From positions 1 through 40,582 of the forward strand of contig DAIDIZ010000009.1 of NCBI GenBank assembly GCA_027451585.1: a stretch of DNA of 40,582 nucleotides, given 5' to 3'. Of this stretch, positions 25,020-36,619 are shown piece after piece (position 1 is the first letter of the stretch; each line of letters begins with the position of its first letter). Made by a program: the position numbers and the translations under genes. The stretch is from Chlamydiota bacterium (lineage in GTDB: Bacteria > Chlamydiota > Chlamydiia > Chlamydiales > SM23-39). The notes under the pieces are model-generated. The model saw only the letters and a list, made by a program, of their open reading frames with translations, had not been told where the DNA came from and did not search any database.

Positions 25020-26354
25020 CTAGAATCTTTCCTTAACGGGTAAAGAGATCGCAAAAACCGATCCTTTCCCTAGTTCCGAATGGACAGAAATAGTCCCCCG
25101 GTGCTTCTCAATGATGCTCCGGACAAGAGACAGCCCGAGACCCGCTCCGCCCGATTTGCGTGAGCGGGCTTTATCAACTGTATAAAATCGATCAAAAATA
25201 TGAGGAAGATCTGCGGATGAAATCCCAATTCCTCGATCGCGCAACTCAATTTCCACCCTCTTTCCCTCTTTGATTTGATAGGAGATCTCAATGCTCGCTG
25301 GAGGATTCGAATATTTCACACTATTTTCCAAAAGATTCATAAAGGCTAAATCAAGCAAATCAAAATCACCTTGCACCAGGATTTCAGCAGAAACGACAGG
25401 GATTTTTACCTCGACATGAGGGTAGGCGGCTAGCAGAAAATGGCGGCAATGCTCCATGAGAGAGACGATATTACATCCCTGGAACTGATCAGAAGAAATA
25501 TGCTCCAGATCGGCCAAAGCAAGTAAACTCTTGATGAGCCTTTCTAACCTCTCGCATGTAGAGACGATTTTTTGCGTAATTTCTTTCTTCTTTTGACGGG
25601 GAAGCGGAACATCTTCCTCTAACATTTCGGCAAACCCGCGGATCACTGTGATCGGCGTTCGCAGTTCGTGAGAAGCATTCGCAATGAAGTTTTTCCCAAT
25701 CTCCAATACTTTGTGATCGGTCGTCTTATCTTGCAAAACCAAAACCACTCCCGATCGGTGCAGAGAAGGAATCCCAATCAGATCCAAGTAGAAGTGATCC
25801 TTAACCCATTTTTCCGTAAATGGTTCAGAAGTTTGTAAAATATGAAAAACCATTTCCTTGCATTTTTTCGCAAGCCCCTCATGGGAAAGACTGTGGCCGA
25901 TCAGTTGATTCTGAGGAATTTGCAAAAGAGAAGAGGCAACTTGATTTGCAAAAACGATCCTGCCGCTGGGATCAAACGAAATCACCCCCTCGCTCAAAGA
26001 TTCTAAAATCCCTTCCATCTCTCGATCTTTTTCTTGACTCTTCTCCATTTGGAGGTGAATGGTCTCTGAAAGACTATTGAAGGCCCGAGCAATAGGCGTG
26101 AATGGATTCTTCTTCTCTGTTTCTTTGACGAGAACACGAGGCAATTCCGAGGGCATATTCACAGCGTCAATGATCGCTTCCAAAGGGCGACTCCATCTGC
26201 GCAAAAGAGCAATTTGCATCGCCATGTAGAAAAGAAATCCGAGGGTCCCAAGAACAAGAACCTCAATCCGAGGACAATAGAGTTGCTGCACATAGAGAAA
26301 AGTGAAAAAAAAAGTCCCCATCGAAAGGAGCAGAGCCAACTTAAAGTTCTTCAT
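25020..26354 (-). CDS. Sensor histidine kinase (PhoR-like, HAMP-PAS-HisKA-HATPase)
   Basis: The 444-residue kinase has two N-terminal membrane helices (about 6-22 and 32-51), a HAMP-like linker, a PAS domain (about 112-210), the HisKA phosphoacceptor ANASHELRTP (His229), the N-box with LLENSVKY (Asn344), DRGIGI (373-378), and GGAGLGL (402-408). This layout is that of PhoR/VicK-type kinases. No response regulator is adjacent, so the partner is elsewhere. The start overlaps the end of pepP by 14 bases, suggesting co-transcription behind mutL and pepP. The signal is unknown. Confidence 0.9.
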   Translation of the reverse strand: MKNFKLALLLSMGTFFFTFLYVQQLYCPRIEVLVLGTLGFLFYMAMQIALLRRWSRPLEAIIDAVNMPSELPRVLVKETEKKNPFTPIARAFNSLSETIHLQMEKSQEKDREMEGILESLSEGVISFDPSGRIVFANQVASSLLQIPQNQLIGHSLSHEGLAKKCKEMVFHILQTSEPFTEKWVKDHFYLDLIGIPSLHRSGVVLVLQDKTTDHKVLEIGKNFIANASHELRTPITVIRGFAEMLEEDVPLPRQKKKEITQKIVSTCERLERLIKSLLALADLEHISSDQFQGCNIVSLMEHCRHFLLAAYPHVEVKIPVVSAEILVQGDFDLLDLAFMNLLENSVKYSNPPASIEISYQIKEGKRVEIELRDRGIGISSADLPHIFDRFYTVDKARSRKSGGAGLGLSLVRSIIEKHRGTISVHSELGKGSVFAISLPVKERF

Positions 26355-27366
26355 GTCCTGTCTTTGTCACAAGCACGATGTCTTCATAGCGAATCCCTCC
26401 AAGTCCTGGACGATAAACCCCCGGCTCGACAGAAAAGGCCATCCCAGGCTCCAAAATGAGATCCACATCGCCCCCTGTAATTTTGAGGCGCGGATATTCG
26501 TGGACATCTAACCCAATGCCATGAGAAAGGCCGTGCGTGAAAAGCTCCTTACAGCCGTGCTTGGCTATTTCTTCTCGTGCAATCTGATCGAGCTCCCCAA
26601 ACCGGATGCCAGGTTTTACCTTCGCAATCACCTTTTTTTGTGTGGCGTAAACCAGATCATAATCTTTCTTGAGTTGAGGATCGGCTTTTCCGAAAAAGAC
26701 AATCCGGGTCATGTCTCCCGCATATCCATCGACAACAGCTCCCAGATCAAAAAGGACGATTGAGTCTTTTTTCAGCGTAGTTTTCCCGGCTCGATGATGC
26801 GGATACGCACTATTTTCTCCAAAAGCAATGATGGGAAGAAAAGAAAGATGAGAGGCCCCTTTTTTACGACAAAAACATTCAAATTCAACGGCCAGCTCCT
26901 CCTCTGAAATCCCCTCCTTGAGAAGTGATGCGATGTGCTCAAATCCCTCACGAGTCAGGCGAGCCGCTTTTTTAAGCAAAGCAATCTCCTGAGGCTCTTT
27001 GATCACTCGGAAGTGCTTCAATGGATGGGGGAGAGGGGTCAATTCCAATTCTGGAAATTTCTTTTTAAGCCCTTCATATCCTTCATAGGAGACAAAGGCA
27101 CTATCAAAGGCCATTTTTTTGATCCTCTGAGCAAACTTTCGATCATCCTCCAAATCGGCGACAGCGCAAGGTGCATTTTTCTTTGCGTAGGCAATATAGC
27201 GTCCATCTACGAAAAGAGAAACCCCTCCCCTTGTCAACAAGAGCCTCCCCAGAGAAAGAGAAAGTCCTGTAAGGTAGAGAAGATCGATTGGGTCGTCAAT
27301 ACAAAGAGCATCGAAAGGTTGACTTTGCAGCCAACCAACCACTTTTCTTATCCGCGCATCATCCAT
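26341..27366 (-). CDS. pepP: Xaa-Pro aminopeptidase (M24 family)
   Basis: The 341-residue enzyme has the pita-bread metallopeptidase ligands: DLGAVVDGYAGDMTR (two aspartates), HGLSHGIGLDVHEYP (histidine), EPGMAFSVEPGVY (glutamate) and GIRYEDIVLVT (glutamate). It removes N-terminal residues preceding proline. It is of short YpdF/PepQ-like length. The gene overlaps mutL by 19 bases upstream; I recall pepP and mutL being neighbours in Chlamydia. Confidence 0.93.
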   Translation of the reverse strand: MDDARIRKVVGWLQSQPFDALCIDDPIDLLYLTGLSLSLGRLLLTRGGVSLFVDGRYIAYAKKNAPCAVADLEDDRKFAQRIKKMAFDSAFVSYEGYEGLKKKFPELELTPLPHPLKHFRVIKEPQEIALLKKAARLTREGFEHIASLLKEGISEEELAVEFECFCRKKGASHLSFLPIIAFGENSAYPHHRAGKTTLKKDSIVLFDLGAVVDGYAGDMTRIVFFGKADPQLKKDYDLVYATQKKVIAKVKPGIRFGELDQIAREEIAKHGCKELFTHGLSHGIGLDVHEYPRLKITGGDVDLILEPGMAFSVEPGVYRPGLGGIRYEDIVLVTKTGHEEL

Positions 27367-28910
27367 TTTGCTAAATCATCCGCCTCGATCCGGATCCAAA
27401 TTTTTTTTCCTAATGGATCATACAATCGGTCGGCACAATTTTGCAAACAGCGCCATAAATACAACGCTTCTTCAGGAGAGTAGCGCCTGTCCAAACGACC
27501 ACAAAAAGAAGAAGTGATCATCCTCAGATCCTTTCCCTCCTTCCACACCTCTAAAAATCGAGGCACTTCTGACACATCTAGCAAGGAGGGCACTGCATCC
27601 ACGGCGATCTTTTTTTTCCCTATTAAGCGACACTCGAAGCCCATTTTCTCTAATCGCTCTACCCCTTCTGGATCGTCCATTTCATACTCAAGAGGCCAAA
27701 GAAGGGGTTGCGTTTCGATCTTAGGTTGGCTCAACGCATCAAAAAAAAGGCGAGAACGTAAAGCGACAAGATCGATCAGATAAAGACCCTCTTTTTCTAG
27801 AAAAAAATAACGTCCTTTCACAAGCAAAGGTCTTTCAAGAATAGCTAAGGGCAAAGGCGGAGATTCCTCTTGAGGCGAAAGGGCAGGCGGAGACTCTTCA
27901 AGCAAAAAAGAGGTGGGCATTGCAAAAGAAATCGGGGAAGCAGAAAAAACAGGAGCTTTGGAGACAAACATCCCTTCTACACAGTGCAGCACCTTGTCGA
28001 ATAAGAGCGACTCTTTTGCAAAACGAATCTCTCTTTTTTGCGGATGGACATTTACATCCACCTCCTGAGGATCTACTTCCAAAAAAAGGACAAACGAAGG
28101 GTAGCTGTGTTCCCCTAACCGCGTCCCATATCCCATCTGGACCGCCTTTGCAATAAAAGGAGAAAAAATCGGTCTTTGATTCACAAAGAGAAGCTGCTCT
28201 CTTCTGTGGCTTTTTGCTTCTTGGGGCTCCCCAAAAAAGCCCACAAGGCCCTCTCCTTTCGCTTCTAAAGGCAATCGCCCCACCACCGCATCTATCCTCT
28301 CTTTTTGAGTTTGAGGCCTCACATCAAATATCTTTTCTCCTTCTGAATAGAGCGAAAAAGCAACAAACGGATGAGCCAAGCTCATCGTTTCGACCACTCT
28401 TGAGATTTGCGCAAGACTTGCTCGACTCGACTTTTGGAATTTTTTTCTTGCAGGAACATTAAAAAAAAGGGAACGAATTTCAATCGAAGTCCCCCGATTG
28501 CGGGCCAAAGGAGTGATTTCCTCTACAACCCCTCCCTTTGAGCGAATCCACGTTCCCACAGTCCCTTCCGAGGTTTTCAATTCAAAATGGCTCACCGCAC
28601 TAATGGCTGCCAGAGCCTCCCCTCGAAAGCCCATTGAGGAAAGGGCAAAAAGATCCTCAGTCGATCGGATCTTGGATGTAGCGTGTCTTTCCAATGAGAG
28701 GAGAGCATCTTCTTGCCCCATCCCACAGCCATCGTCTTCCACTAAAATGAAAAGATGGCCTCCGCCGCGCACTTCTACCCTGAGAGAAGAGGCGCCTGCA
28801 TCCAAACTATTTTCGATGAGCTCTTTGATCACTGAAGCGGGGTGTTCAACGACTTCTCCCGCTGCAATTTGATTGATGACCGATTCAGAAAGGCGAGCAA
28901 TTTTTGACAT
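27348..28910 (-). CDS. mutL: DNA mismatch repair protein MutL
   Basis: From ATG 28910 the protein is 520 residues. The N-terminal GHKL ATPase is intact: LIENSLDAGAS, DDGCGM, RHATSKI, GFRGEALAAIS. The C-terminal dimerisation domain is recognisable, but where endonuclease-type MutL has DQHAAHER it has LIDLVALRSR, so it is probably not an endonuclease. It is somewhat shorter than E. coli MutL (615). Frame upstream of the chosen start (to 29009) crosses into the divergent barrel-protein promoter and is discarded; the retained start begins with the conserved IARLSESVINQIAAGEVVE. Confidence 0.95.
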   Translation of the reverse strand: MSKIARLSESVINQIAAGEVVEHPASVIKELIENSLDAGASSLRVEVRGGGHLFILVEDDGCGMGQEDALLSLERHATSKIRSTEDLFALSSMGFRGEALAAISAVSHFELKTSEGTVGTWIRSKGGVVEEITPLARNRGTSIEIRSLFFNVPARKKFQKSSRASLAQISRVVETMSLAHPFVAFSLYSEGEKIFDVRPQTQKERIDAVVGRLPLEAKGEGLVGFFGEPQEAKSHRREQLLFVNQRPIFSPFIAKAVQMGYGTRLGEHSYPSFVLFLEVDPQEVDVNVHPQKREIRFAKESLLFDKVLHCVEGMFVSKAPVFSASPISFAMPTSFLLEESPPALSPQEESPPLPLAILERPLLVKGRYFFLEKEGLYLIDLVALRSRLFFDALSQPKIETQPLLWPLEYEMDDPEGVERLEKMGFECRLIGKKKIAVDAVPSLLDVSEVPRFLEVWKEGKDLRMITSSFCGRLDRRYSPEEALYLWRCLQNCADRLYDPLGKKIWIRIEADDLAKWMMRG

Positions 28911-29007
28911 ATTCAAGCTCTCCCAATCTATCCTAGTTTTTCGATTAGAACAAGAAATTGGGAAGGAGACGCAAAGAAAAATCGATAATCGTCTATACTC
29001 CTTTCTC

Positions 29008-29799
29008 ATGAGAAAATTCCTCCTCCCTCTCCTTTTGTGCGCCTCCCTGTTTGCCGTCTATACAGGAAATCCAGCAAACCCCTCCCTCATGACCACAGGC
29101 TTTTTCTCAGCCCATAATCCTCTGATCAAAGGAACCTCCGGCTACATCGCTGACTACATCACAGACAAACAATTCGAACTCGATACACGAGATCCCGCCA
29201 TCAAAGAAAATGAGCCGATTCGCCAATTCATTATTCACTCGCAGCTAGCAAGTTTTTCGCTCATCCTGATCGAAAGACTCGAACTATTCGGTACAGTCGG
29301 GGGCTCGAAGCCCAGGGCCAAACTCAGAGAGCAAGATCAAAACACCAAACTTCTCTTTGAATTTGACAGTAGTTACCAATTCTCTTGGAGCTCAGGGGCA
29401 AAAATTGTCTTGATCCAGTGGGGACAAACTTACTTAAGTACCGACTTCACTTACTTCCAAATGCCCGAATCAACGAAATCCTATTTCAAATTCTTGAATC
29501 GTTTGAACCTCCCGATGAATTTTGATAAACAAGAACTCTCACTCAAAGAATGGCAACTCAGCCTTGGCCTATCCTCCCGCGTTTTATTCCTAACTCCTTA
29601 TGCAGGAACGTCTTATCTTAGGTCAAAACTCCATATTGCGTCGGGACCTGCTATCGGTGGAATCGATTATAAAAACAAATACGCGATCGGCTATTTCTAC
29701 GGGGTGACCGCTTCTCTATCGGGCCGTTTCCATCTCAATTTTGAACAGCGATTTCGAGATGAAAAAGCCTATACCTTTTCAACTATTGCTGTATTTTGA
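29008..29799 (+). CDS. MOMP-like outer membrane protein
   Basis: From ATG 29008 the protein is 263 residues, with signal peptide MRKFLLPLLLCASLFA. The mature N-terminus YTGNPANPSLMTTGFF closely resembles GNPAEPSLM near the mature start of chlamydial MOMP. The body alternates amphipathic strands and ends in AVF, with a terminal phenylalanine. It is shorter than MOMP (about 390) and has no cysteine clusters, so it is a smaller relative. It is divergent from mutL (97-base spacer) and followed by the nucleotidyltransferase gene with a TGATG overlap. Confidence 0.75.
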   Translation: MRKFLLPLLLCASLFAVYTGNPANPSLMTTGFFSAHNPLIKGTSGYIADYITDKQFELDTRDPAIKENEPIRQFIIHSQLASFSLILIERLELFGTVGGSKPRAKLREQDQNTKLLFEFDSSYQFSWSSGAKIVLIQWGQTYLSTDFTYFQMPESTKSYFKFLNRLNLPMNFDKQELSLKEWQLSLGLSSRVLFLTPYAGTSYLRSKLHIASGPAIGGIDYKNKYAIGYFYGVTASLSGRFHLNFEQRFRDEKAYTFSTIAVF

Positions 29800-31004
29800 T
29801 GGAAGAGCACCTCGAAGCAAGATTCATTGTTGAGACCCTTTCGAAGGCAGGATTTATCGCCTACTATGCAGGCGGATGGGTCCGCGATCTATTGTTGCAA
29901 CACCCATCAGACGACATAGATATTGCGACGAATGCGCCACCTGAGACAATCCAAGCGTTGTTTTCCCATACAGTACCGATTGGAATTGCGTTTGGGATCA
30001 TCCTAGTGGTGATCAAAGGACGCCCTTATGAGGTGGCTACATTTCGGCAGGATTTCAATTACAAAGATGGCAGACGCCCTTCACAAATTGCTTTCACAAC
30101 GGCCATTGAGGATGCCAAGAGAAGGGATTTTACCATCAACGGAATGTTCTACGACCCCTTAACAGGAGAAATTCTCGATTACGTAGGAGGAAAAGAAGAT
30201 CTCCAAAAGAGAATCATCCGAGCGATCGGCAATCCTCACGAGAGAATTCGGGAAGATCGACTCCGGATGATCCGAGCGATCCGCCTCTCGTGTCGCTTTG
30301 GCTTTGCCATTGAAGAAAAGACAAAAGAGGCCATTTATGCCCACGCGCGAGAACTTTTCCCCTCAGTTGCCATTGAACGGATTTGGGAAGAGTTCAAAAA
30401 AGGGCACGCCTTCCATAAATTCCCTGAAATGGTCCTTCTTCTCCACGAGTTTCATCTCCTTTCCACGATCTTTCCTTCTTTAGAGGGGGTTCCCCTTGAA
30501 GAAATTGCGAGGAGAATGGCTCCTGTCAAAAACTATCCCCACGAGACACCTTTGATCGCCTCCCTTCTCCCTCTCTTCCCCCATTTTTCGCGAGAATCCC
30601 AAGAGGAGCTCGTAAAAAAGTTAAAGCTGCCCAATACGGACCTTTCCTTTGTCCAATTTCTCTTTTCTTGCCAAGCGATGAAAAATGCGGAAGACCTCTT
30701 CCTTTGGGCCCATGTGTATGCAGACAAAAGATGGCCTTTTGTCTTCGCCATTCTCTATCCCCAAGGAGAAACTTCCCATGAGACAAGAAAAAAGAGGCTT
30801 GAGAGAGCCATCGACCGGATTGTCAAAGGCGATCCTGTATTGAAAGCAGATCATTTGAGAAAAGAAGGGATTCTCCCTGGGAAAAAAATGGGAAAACTGC
30901 TCAAAGCGGGAGAAAAAATCGCGATCGAAACAGGGATCGAAGATCCAAAAGAGATTATCGAAAGACTCAAACAAAGCCCCTTATGGAGAGAAGATGTCCA
31001 ATAA
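29799..31004 (+). CDS. pcnB: Poly(A) polymerase / tRNA nucleotidyltransferase family protein
   Basis: The 401-residue class II nucleotidyltransferase has the head signature AGGWVRDLLL (24-33) with the metal ligands in DDIDIA (38-43), the basic RRDFTINGMFYDP, and the RNA-binding GNPHERIREDRLRMIRAIRL stretch. Class II enzymes are either CCA-adding or poly(A) polymerases and are hard to separate by sequence; the symbol is provisional. Because the one tRNA gene in this window lacks an encoded CCA, a CCA-adding enzyme must exist somewhere. The start overlaps the preceding stop. Confidence 0.85.
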   Translation: MEEHLEARFIVETLSKAGFIAYYAGGWVRDLLLQHPSDDIDIATNAPPETIQALFSHTVPIGIAFGIILVVIKGRPYEVATFRQDFNYKDGRRPSQIAFTTAIEDAKRRDFTINGMFYDPLTGEILDYVGGKEDLQKRIIRAIGNPHERIREDRLRMIRAIRLSCRFGFAIEEKTKEAIYAHARELFPSVAIERIWEEFKKGHAFHKFPEMVLLLHEFHLLSTIFPSLEGVPLEEIARRMAPVKNYPHETPLIASLLPLFPHFSRESQEELVKKLKLPNTDLSFVQFLFSCQAMKNAEDLFLWAHVYADKRWPFVFAILYPQGETSHETRKKRLERAIDRIVKGDPVLKADHLRKEGILPGKKMGKLLKAGEKIAIETGIEDPKEIIERLKQSPLWREDVQ

Positions 31005-31712
31005 GATCACGAGCCTCCAACATGCACTTGTCAAACATTGGATCGCGCTGCGTAAAGAATCTTCTTATCGACAGGCAGAAGGAAAAGTCGTTTTGATTGG
31101 AGAAAAAATCATCCGGGAATTTCATCTTCCGATACGGCGCCTTTTGAGTCGCCATCCACTTGAGATTCCTGCCGAGGAACATTACGTAGTCCCTGAAGAA
31201 ATCCTCCAAAAAATCTCTGGAATCGATTATCGAGGAGCTATCGCCGAAGTCGATCTCCCTCAGCATCAGAATCTTGACGACAAGAAAACAGTACTTATCC
31301 TCGATCAGATCCAAGATCCAGGGAATTTGGGGACCCTTCTCAGAACTGCGCTTGCCTTGGGTTGGGAAGGGGTCATCACAACACCCGGGACCGTCGATCT
31401 ATTCAATGATAAAGCGCTCCGAGCCTCTCAAGGGGCCCCTTTTCGACTCCCTTTTTCTCACAAAACGCCTGAAGAACTCTTGCTTTGGCTTGAAAAAACA
31501 GACCGGACACTTTGGGTGGCAGATAGCGAAGGCTCGCCGTTGCGAAACGAGAAATTTTCCCCGCCGCTTGCTCTCGTCTTAAGCCACGAAGGACGAGGGT
31601 GGAACGAGTGGGCTGCAAGAAAGGGAAAGAAAGTAGCAATCCCCTTGAAAAACAACGTCGAATCGCTCAATGTAGCCATAGCGGGGGCCATCTTACTCTA
31701 CGAGGCTGTTTT

Positions 31713-31716
<4 letters not shown>
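30994..31716 (+). CDS. SpoU-class (TrmH/RlmB-like) RNA 2'-O-methyltransferase
   Basis: The 240-residue protein has the SPOUT motifs ILDQIQDPGNLGTLLRTA, LVLSHEGRGW and NVESLNVAIAGAILLYEA, forming the knotted SAM-binding site. It methylates a ribose in rRNA or tRNA, the target being unknown. The ATG overlaps the previous gene by 11 bases and its TGA overlaps the rsgA GTG by four bases, so the cluster pcnB-spoU-rsgA-eno appears to be one transcript. Confidence 0.88.
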
Positions 31717-34429
<2,713 letters not shown>

Positions 34430-34484
34430 GAGAGCTCCTTTTCTCTCCCATATGCAGTCTCCGGTTAAATTTCAAGACTGGGGC

Positions 34485-34652
34485 TTATAAAAAAGTCTCA
34501 TAGAGCGTGAAATAATTTGATTGCAAAAATCGCTCCAGAACGCCCTCTGCATAAAGCTGCAACACTTGCCGAATCCCCTCTTCTGTTTTTCCAGAAAAAG
34601 CCCTAGCAAGTTCCTTGGCATTAATCCGATCAAAAAGAACTTTCGTGATCAC
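34485..34652 (-). CDS. 55-residue hypothetical protein downstream of the kinase-like gene
   Basis: From GTG 34652 to TAA 34485 the frame reads VITKVLFDRINAKELARAFS followed by GKTEEGIRQVLQLYAEGVLE and an aromatic tail ending YETFL. The start lies six bases after the kinase-like stop and has AGGA four bases upstream. The peptide looks helical and coding-like. It is too short for most gene callers. The tight spacing suggests an operon partner of the kinase-like gene. The family is unknown. Confidence 0.55.
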   Translation of the reverse strand: MITKVLFDRINAKELARAFSGKTEEGIRQVLQLYAEGVLERFLQSNYFTLYETFL

Positions 34653-34658
34653 AGGATC

Positions 34659-35387
34659 CTAGGGCTGCCGCAATTTTGGAAACAAGACCCGGGCATCGGG
34701 GATAGATCCCTCTTCTGGTTTGTATAATGAACTCACAGAGAGAATATTGAGAAAGGCCCTTTGCATCATTTCCAAGACCTGTTCTCCCCGTTTTTCAGGA
34801 TCCTCCTCGAAAAATCCCCAACCTAAATCAATCAACTTCAACTGATACGAGTTGTCGGTGATCATCATGTTTTCTCCATGAAGATCTGCCGAATAGATCT
34901 TTTGATCATAGAGATAAAGACTCGCCATTTTTGCTTGAGAAAGAAGAGCGGCGACGATCGAAGAAGGGAGATTTTTGCCTGAGAATTGACTCAGAGGATT
35001 CCCCTCCATTTTATCCCAAAAAAGAGACCAAAGAGAATATGTCTTTTCCCAGAGCCTTTCGTAGAGAGCTTTACCCCAGACCGGATCGGTCCAGAGCTTA
35101 TAAAACGTAGAGAGTGTCAGCGGAACTCTTTTTTCATACAATGCCCTCACTTTGACAATATTCTCATGATCGAGCCGTCTTGCAATGCTATATTCTCTTT
35201 CGGTGACCCAAAGACTTTTCTTTACAACAAATTGTGCCGGATTGGGGCGATAGGCATATACTCGTTCCACAAATCCCTGTCCAATCATCTCTCCTGTAGG
35301 GATGAGATCTTTTGTTGCGATTTCTCCCTTGTTATAGGAGATGGGATCCAAACAAGAGGAAGGAAACTTGAGAAGAGGAGTTGTCAT
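34659..35387 (-). CDS. Small protein-kinase-like protein
   Basis: The 242-residue protein has a protein-kinase core: a nucleotide-loop-like GQGFVERVYAY (36-46), the VKK lysine pair, a catalytic-loop equivalent YSADLHGENMMI and LIDLGWGF in place of DFG. This pattern resembles small lipopolysaccharide/Rio/APH-type kinases more than classical eukaryote-type kinases. The substrate cannot be predicted. It starts six bases after the peroxiredoxin stop and is followed six bases later by a 55-residue frame. It has no transmembrane segment. Confidence 0.7.
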   Translation of the reverse strand: MTTPLLKFPSSCLDPISYNKGEIATKDLIPTGEMIGQGFVERVYAYRPNPAQFVVKKSLWVTEREYSIARRLDHENIVKVRALYEKRVPLTLSTFYKLWTDPVWGKALYERLWEKTYSLWSLFWDKMEGNPLSQFSGKNLPSSIVAALLSQAKMASLYLYDQKIYSADLHGENMMITDNSYQLKLIDLGWGFFEEDPEKRGEQVLEMMQRAFLNILSVSSLYKPEEGSIPDARVLFPKLRQP

Positions 35388-35393
35388 AATATC

Positions 35394-35975
35394 TCAGGAG
35401 CGAAAGTACTCGACCAGCCCTTCTCCGGTCGCTCTCATTGACTTGGCTCCTTGAGTCCAATTCGCAGGGCAAACCTCTCCATGCTGCTCGTGGAAAATCA
35501 GTGCGTCAAGAATGCGAAGAACTTCATCGACCGAACGACCTAAAGGGAGATCGTTGACTAGCTCGTGCCGGACTATTCCTTCTCGATCGATCAAGAAAAG
35601 AGCTCGGTAGGCGATTCCCTCGTCTTCTTTCAATATTTGGAAACTGCGAGCAATGGATTTGTGGATGTCCGAAACAATCGGATAGGAAATCCCTTCGATC
35701 CCCCCTTTGAGTTTCGGTGTATTGAGCCATGCCGCGTGTGAAAAATGGCTGTCGATAGAACACCCGATCAATTGCGCATTTCTCTTCTTAAACTCTTGTA
35801 ATTTGTCCTGAAAGGCGTGAAGTTCTGTCGGACAAACAAAGGTAAAATCGAGAGGATAAAAAAAGAAGACAATGTATTGACCAGGAACTCGAGAAAAAGA
35901 AAAATCCTCGATGATTTGGTCTTTGACAACCGCTTTTGCTTGAAACTGAGGGGCTTTTTTTCCAACAAGTGACAT
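35394..35975 (-). CDS. Typical 2-Cys peroxiredoxin (AhpC/Prx1 type)
   Basis: From ATG 35975 the protein is 193 residues, with peroxidatic FVCPTE (Cys48) and resolving GEVCPANW (Cys169), the signature of typical 2-Cys peroxiredoxins. It reduces hydrogen peroxide and organic peroxides, probably recycled by thioredoxin; trxA is in this window. The start lies one base after the preceding stop (TAATATG), so it is likely coupled; an upstream ATG at 35993 would add six residues. Confidence 0.93.
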   Translation of the reverse strand: MSLVGKKAPQFQAKAVVKDQIIEDFSFSRVPGQYIVFFFYPLDFTFVCPTELHAFQDKLQEFKKRNAQLIGCSIDSHFSHAAWLNTPKLKGGIEGISYPIVSDIHKSIARSFQILKEDEGIAYRALFLIDREGIVRHELVNDLPLGRSVDEVLRILDALIFHEQHGEVCPANWTQGAKSMRATGEGLVEYFRS

Positions 35976-35976
35976 A

Positions 35977-36618
35977 TTAACACCATCCATCAAAAATTTG
36001 TTTAGCCCGCATCAGCCAGGCTTCGTCTCCGATCGTCGTATCTTCTCCATGACCTGGAACAACTCGAGTTTCTTTAGGAAGCAAAGAGAGTTTTTTGAGC
36101 GATAACCACATCGCATCTGCAGCAGCGGTCGGCAAGCTCAAACTCCCCATCGTCCCCCGAAACAGAGTATCTCCTGAAATCAGAAGCCTTTTCTCCTTTT
36201 CATGGTAACAGACACCCCCAGGAGAGTGGCCCGGGGTATGGATCACTTCAAAAGCGAGTTTGCCCACTTGAATGATCTCTCTCTCATGCACAAGATGATC
36301 GACTGTCGCGGGTTCGATCGGGAAAAACAAAGGAATTCGATCAACACCCGGCCTCTGCACATTCTCCGCATCCAACGGATGGACGAAAAGAGGAACCCCC
36401 AGCTTTTTCTGCAAAAGACTCGCATCTGCAAAATGATCCCAATGAGAGTGAGTTAAAAGTATTTTCTCCACCTCAAGCCCCCAGGTAGAGATATAGCGAA
36501 GGAGCGTCTCTGTCGATTGATAGGAAGGATCTATGATTACGGCTCTCTTTGTCTCTCCACATCCGATGAGCAGAGCATTCGTCTCGAGGGGGCCAAAAGG
36601 AAATTTATAGAGAAGCAT
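35977..36618 (-). CDS. Metallo-beta-lactamase-fold hydrolase (glyoxalase II-like)
   Basis: From ATG 36618 the protein is 213 residues, with the metal motif THSHWDH (56-62), HTPGHSPGG and PGHGEDT. These are the ligand sets of glyoxalase II and related thioesterases. The enzyme is short, like bacterial YcbL-type glyoxalases. An open frame extending to 36678 is only the antisense-free continuation through the tRNA gene and is not coding. The ATG is separated from the tRNA discriminator base by one nucleotide. Confidence 0.85.
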   Translation of the reverse strand: MLLYKFPFGPLETNALLIGCGETKRAVIIDPSYQSTETLLRYISTWGLEVEKILLTHSHWDHFADASLLQKKLGVPLFVHPLDAENVQRPGVDRIPLFFPIEPATVDHLVHEREIIQVGKLAFEVIHTPGHSPGGVCYHEKEKRLLISGDTLFRGTMGSLSLPTAAADAMWLSLKKLSLLPKETRVVPGHGEDTTIGDEAWLMRAKQIFDGWC

Positions 36619-36619
36619 A

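Noticed and set aside
28911-29009. N-terminal extension of mutL
   Set aside because: The extra 33 residues cross the divergent promoter region and precede the conserved IARLSESVINQIAAGE start.
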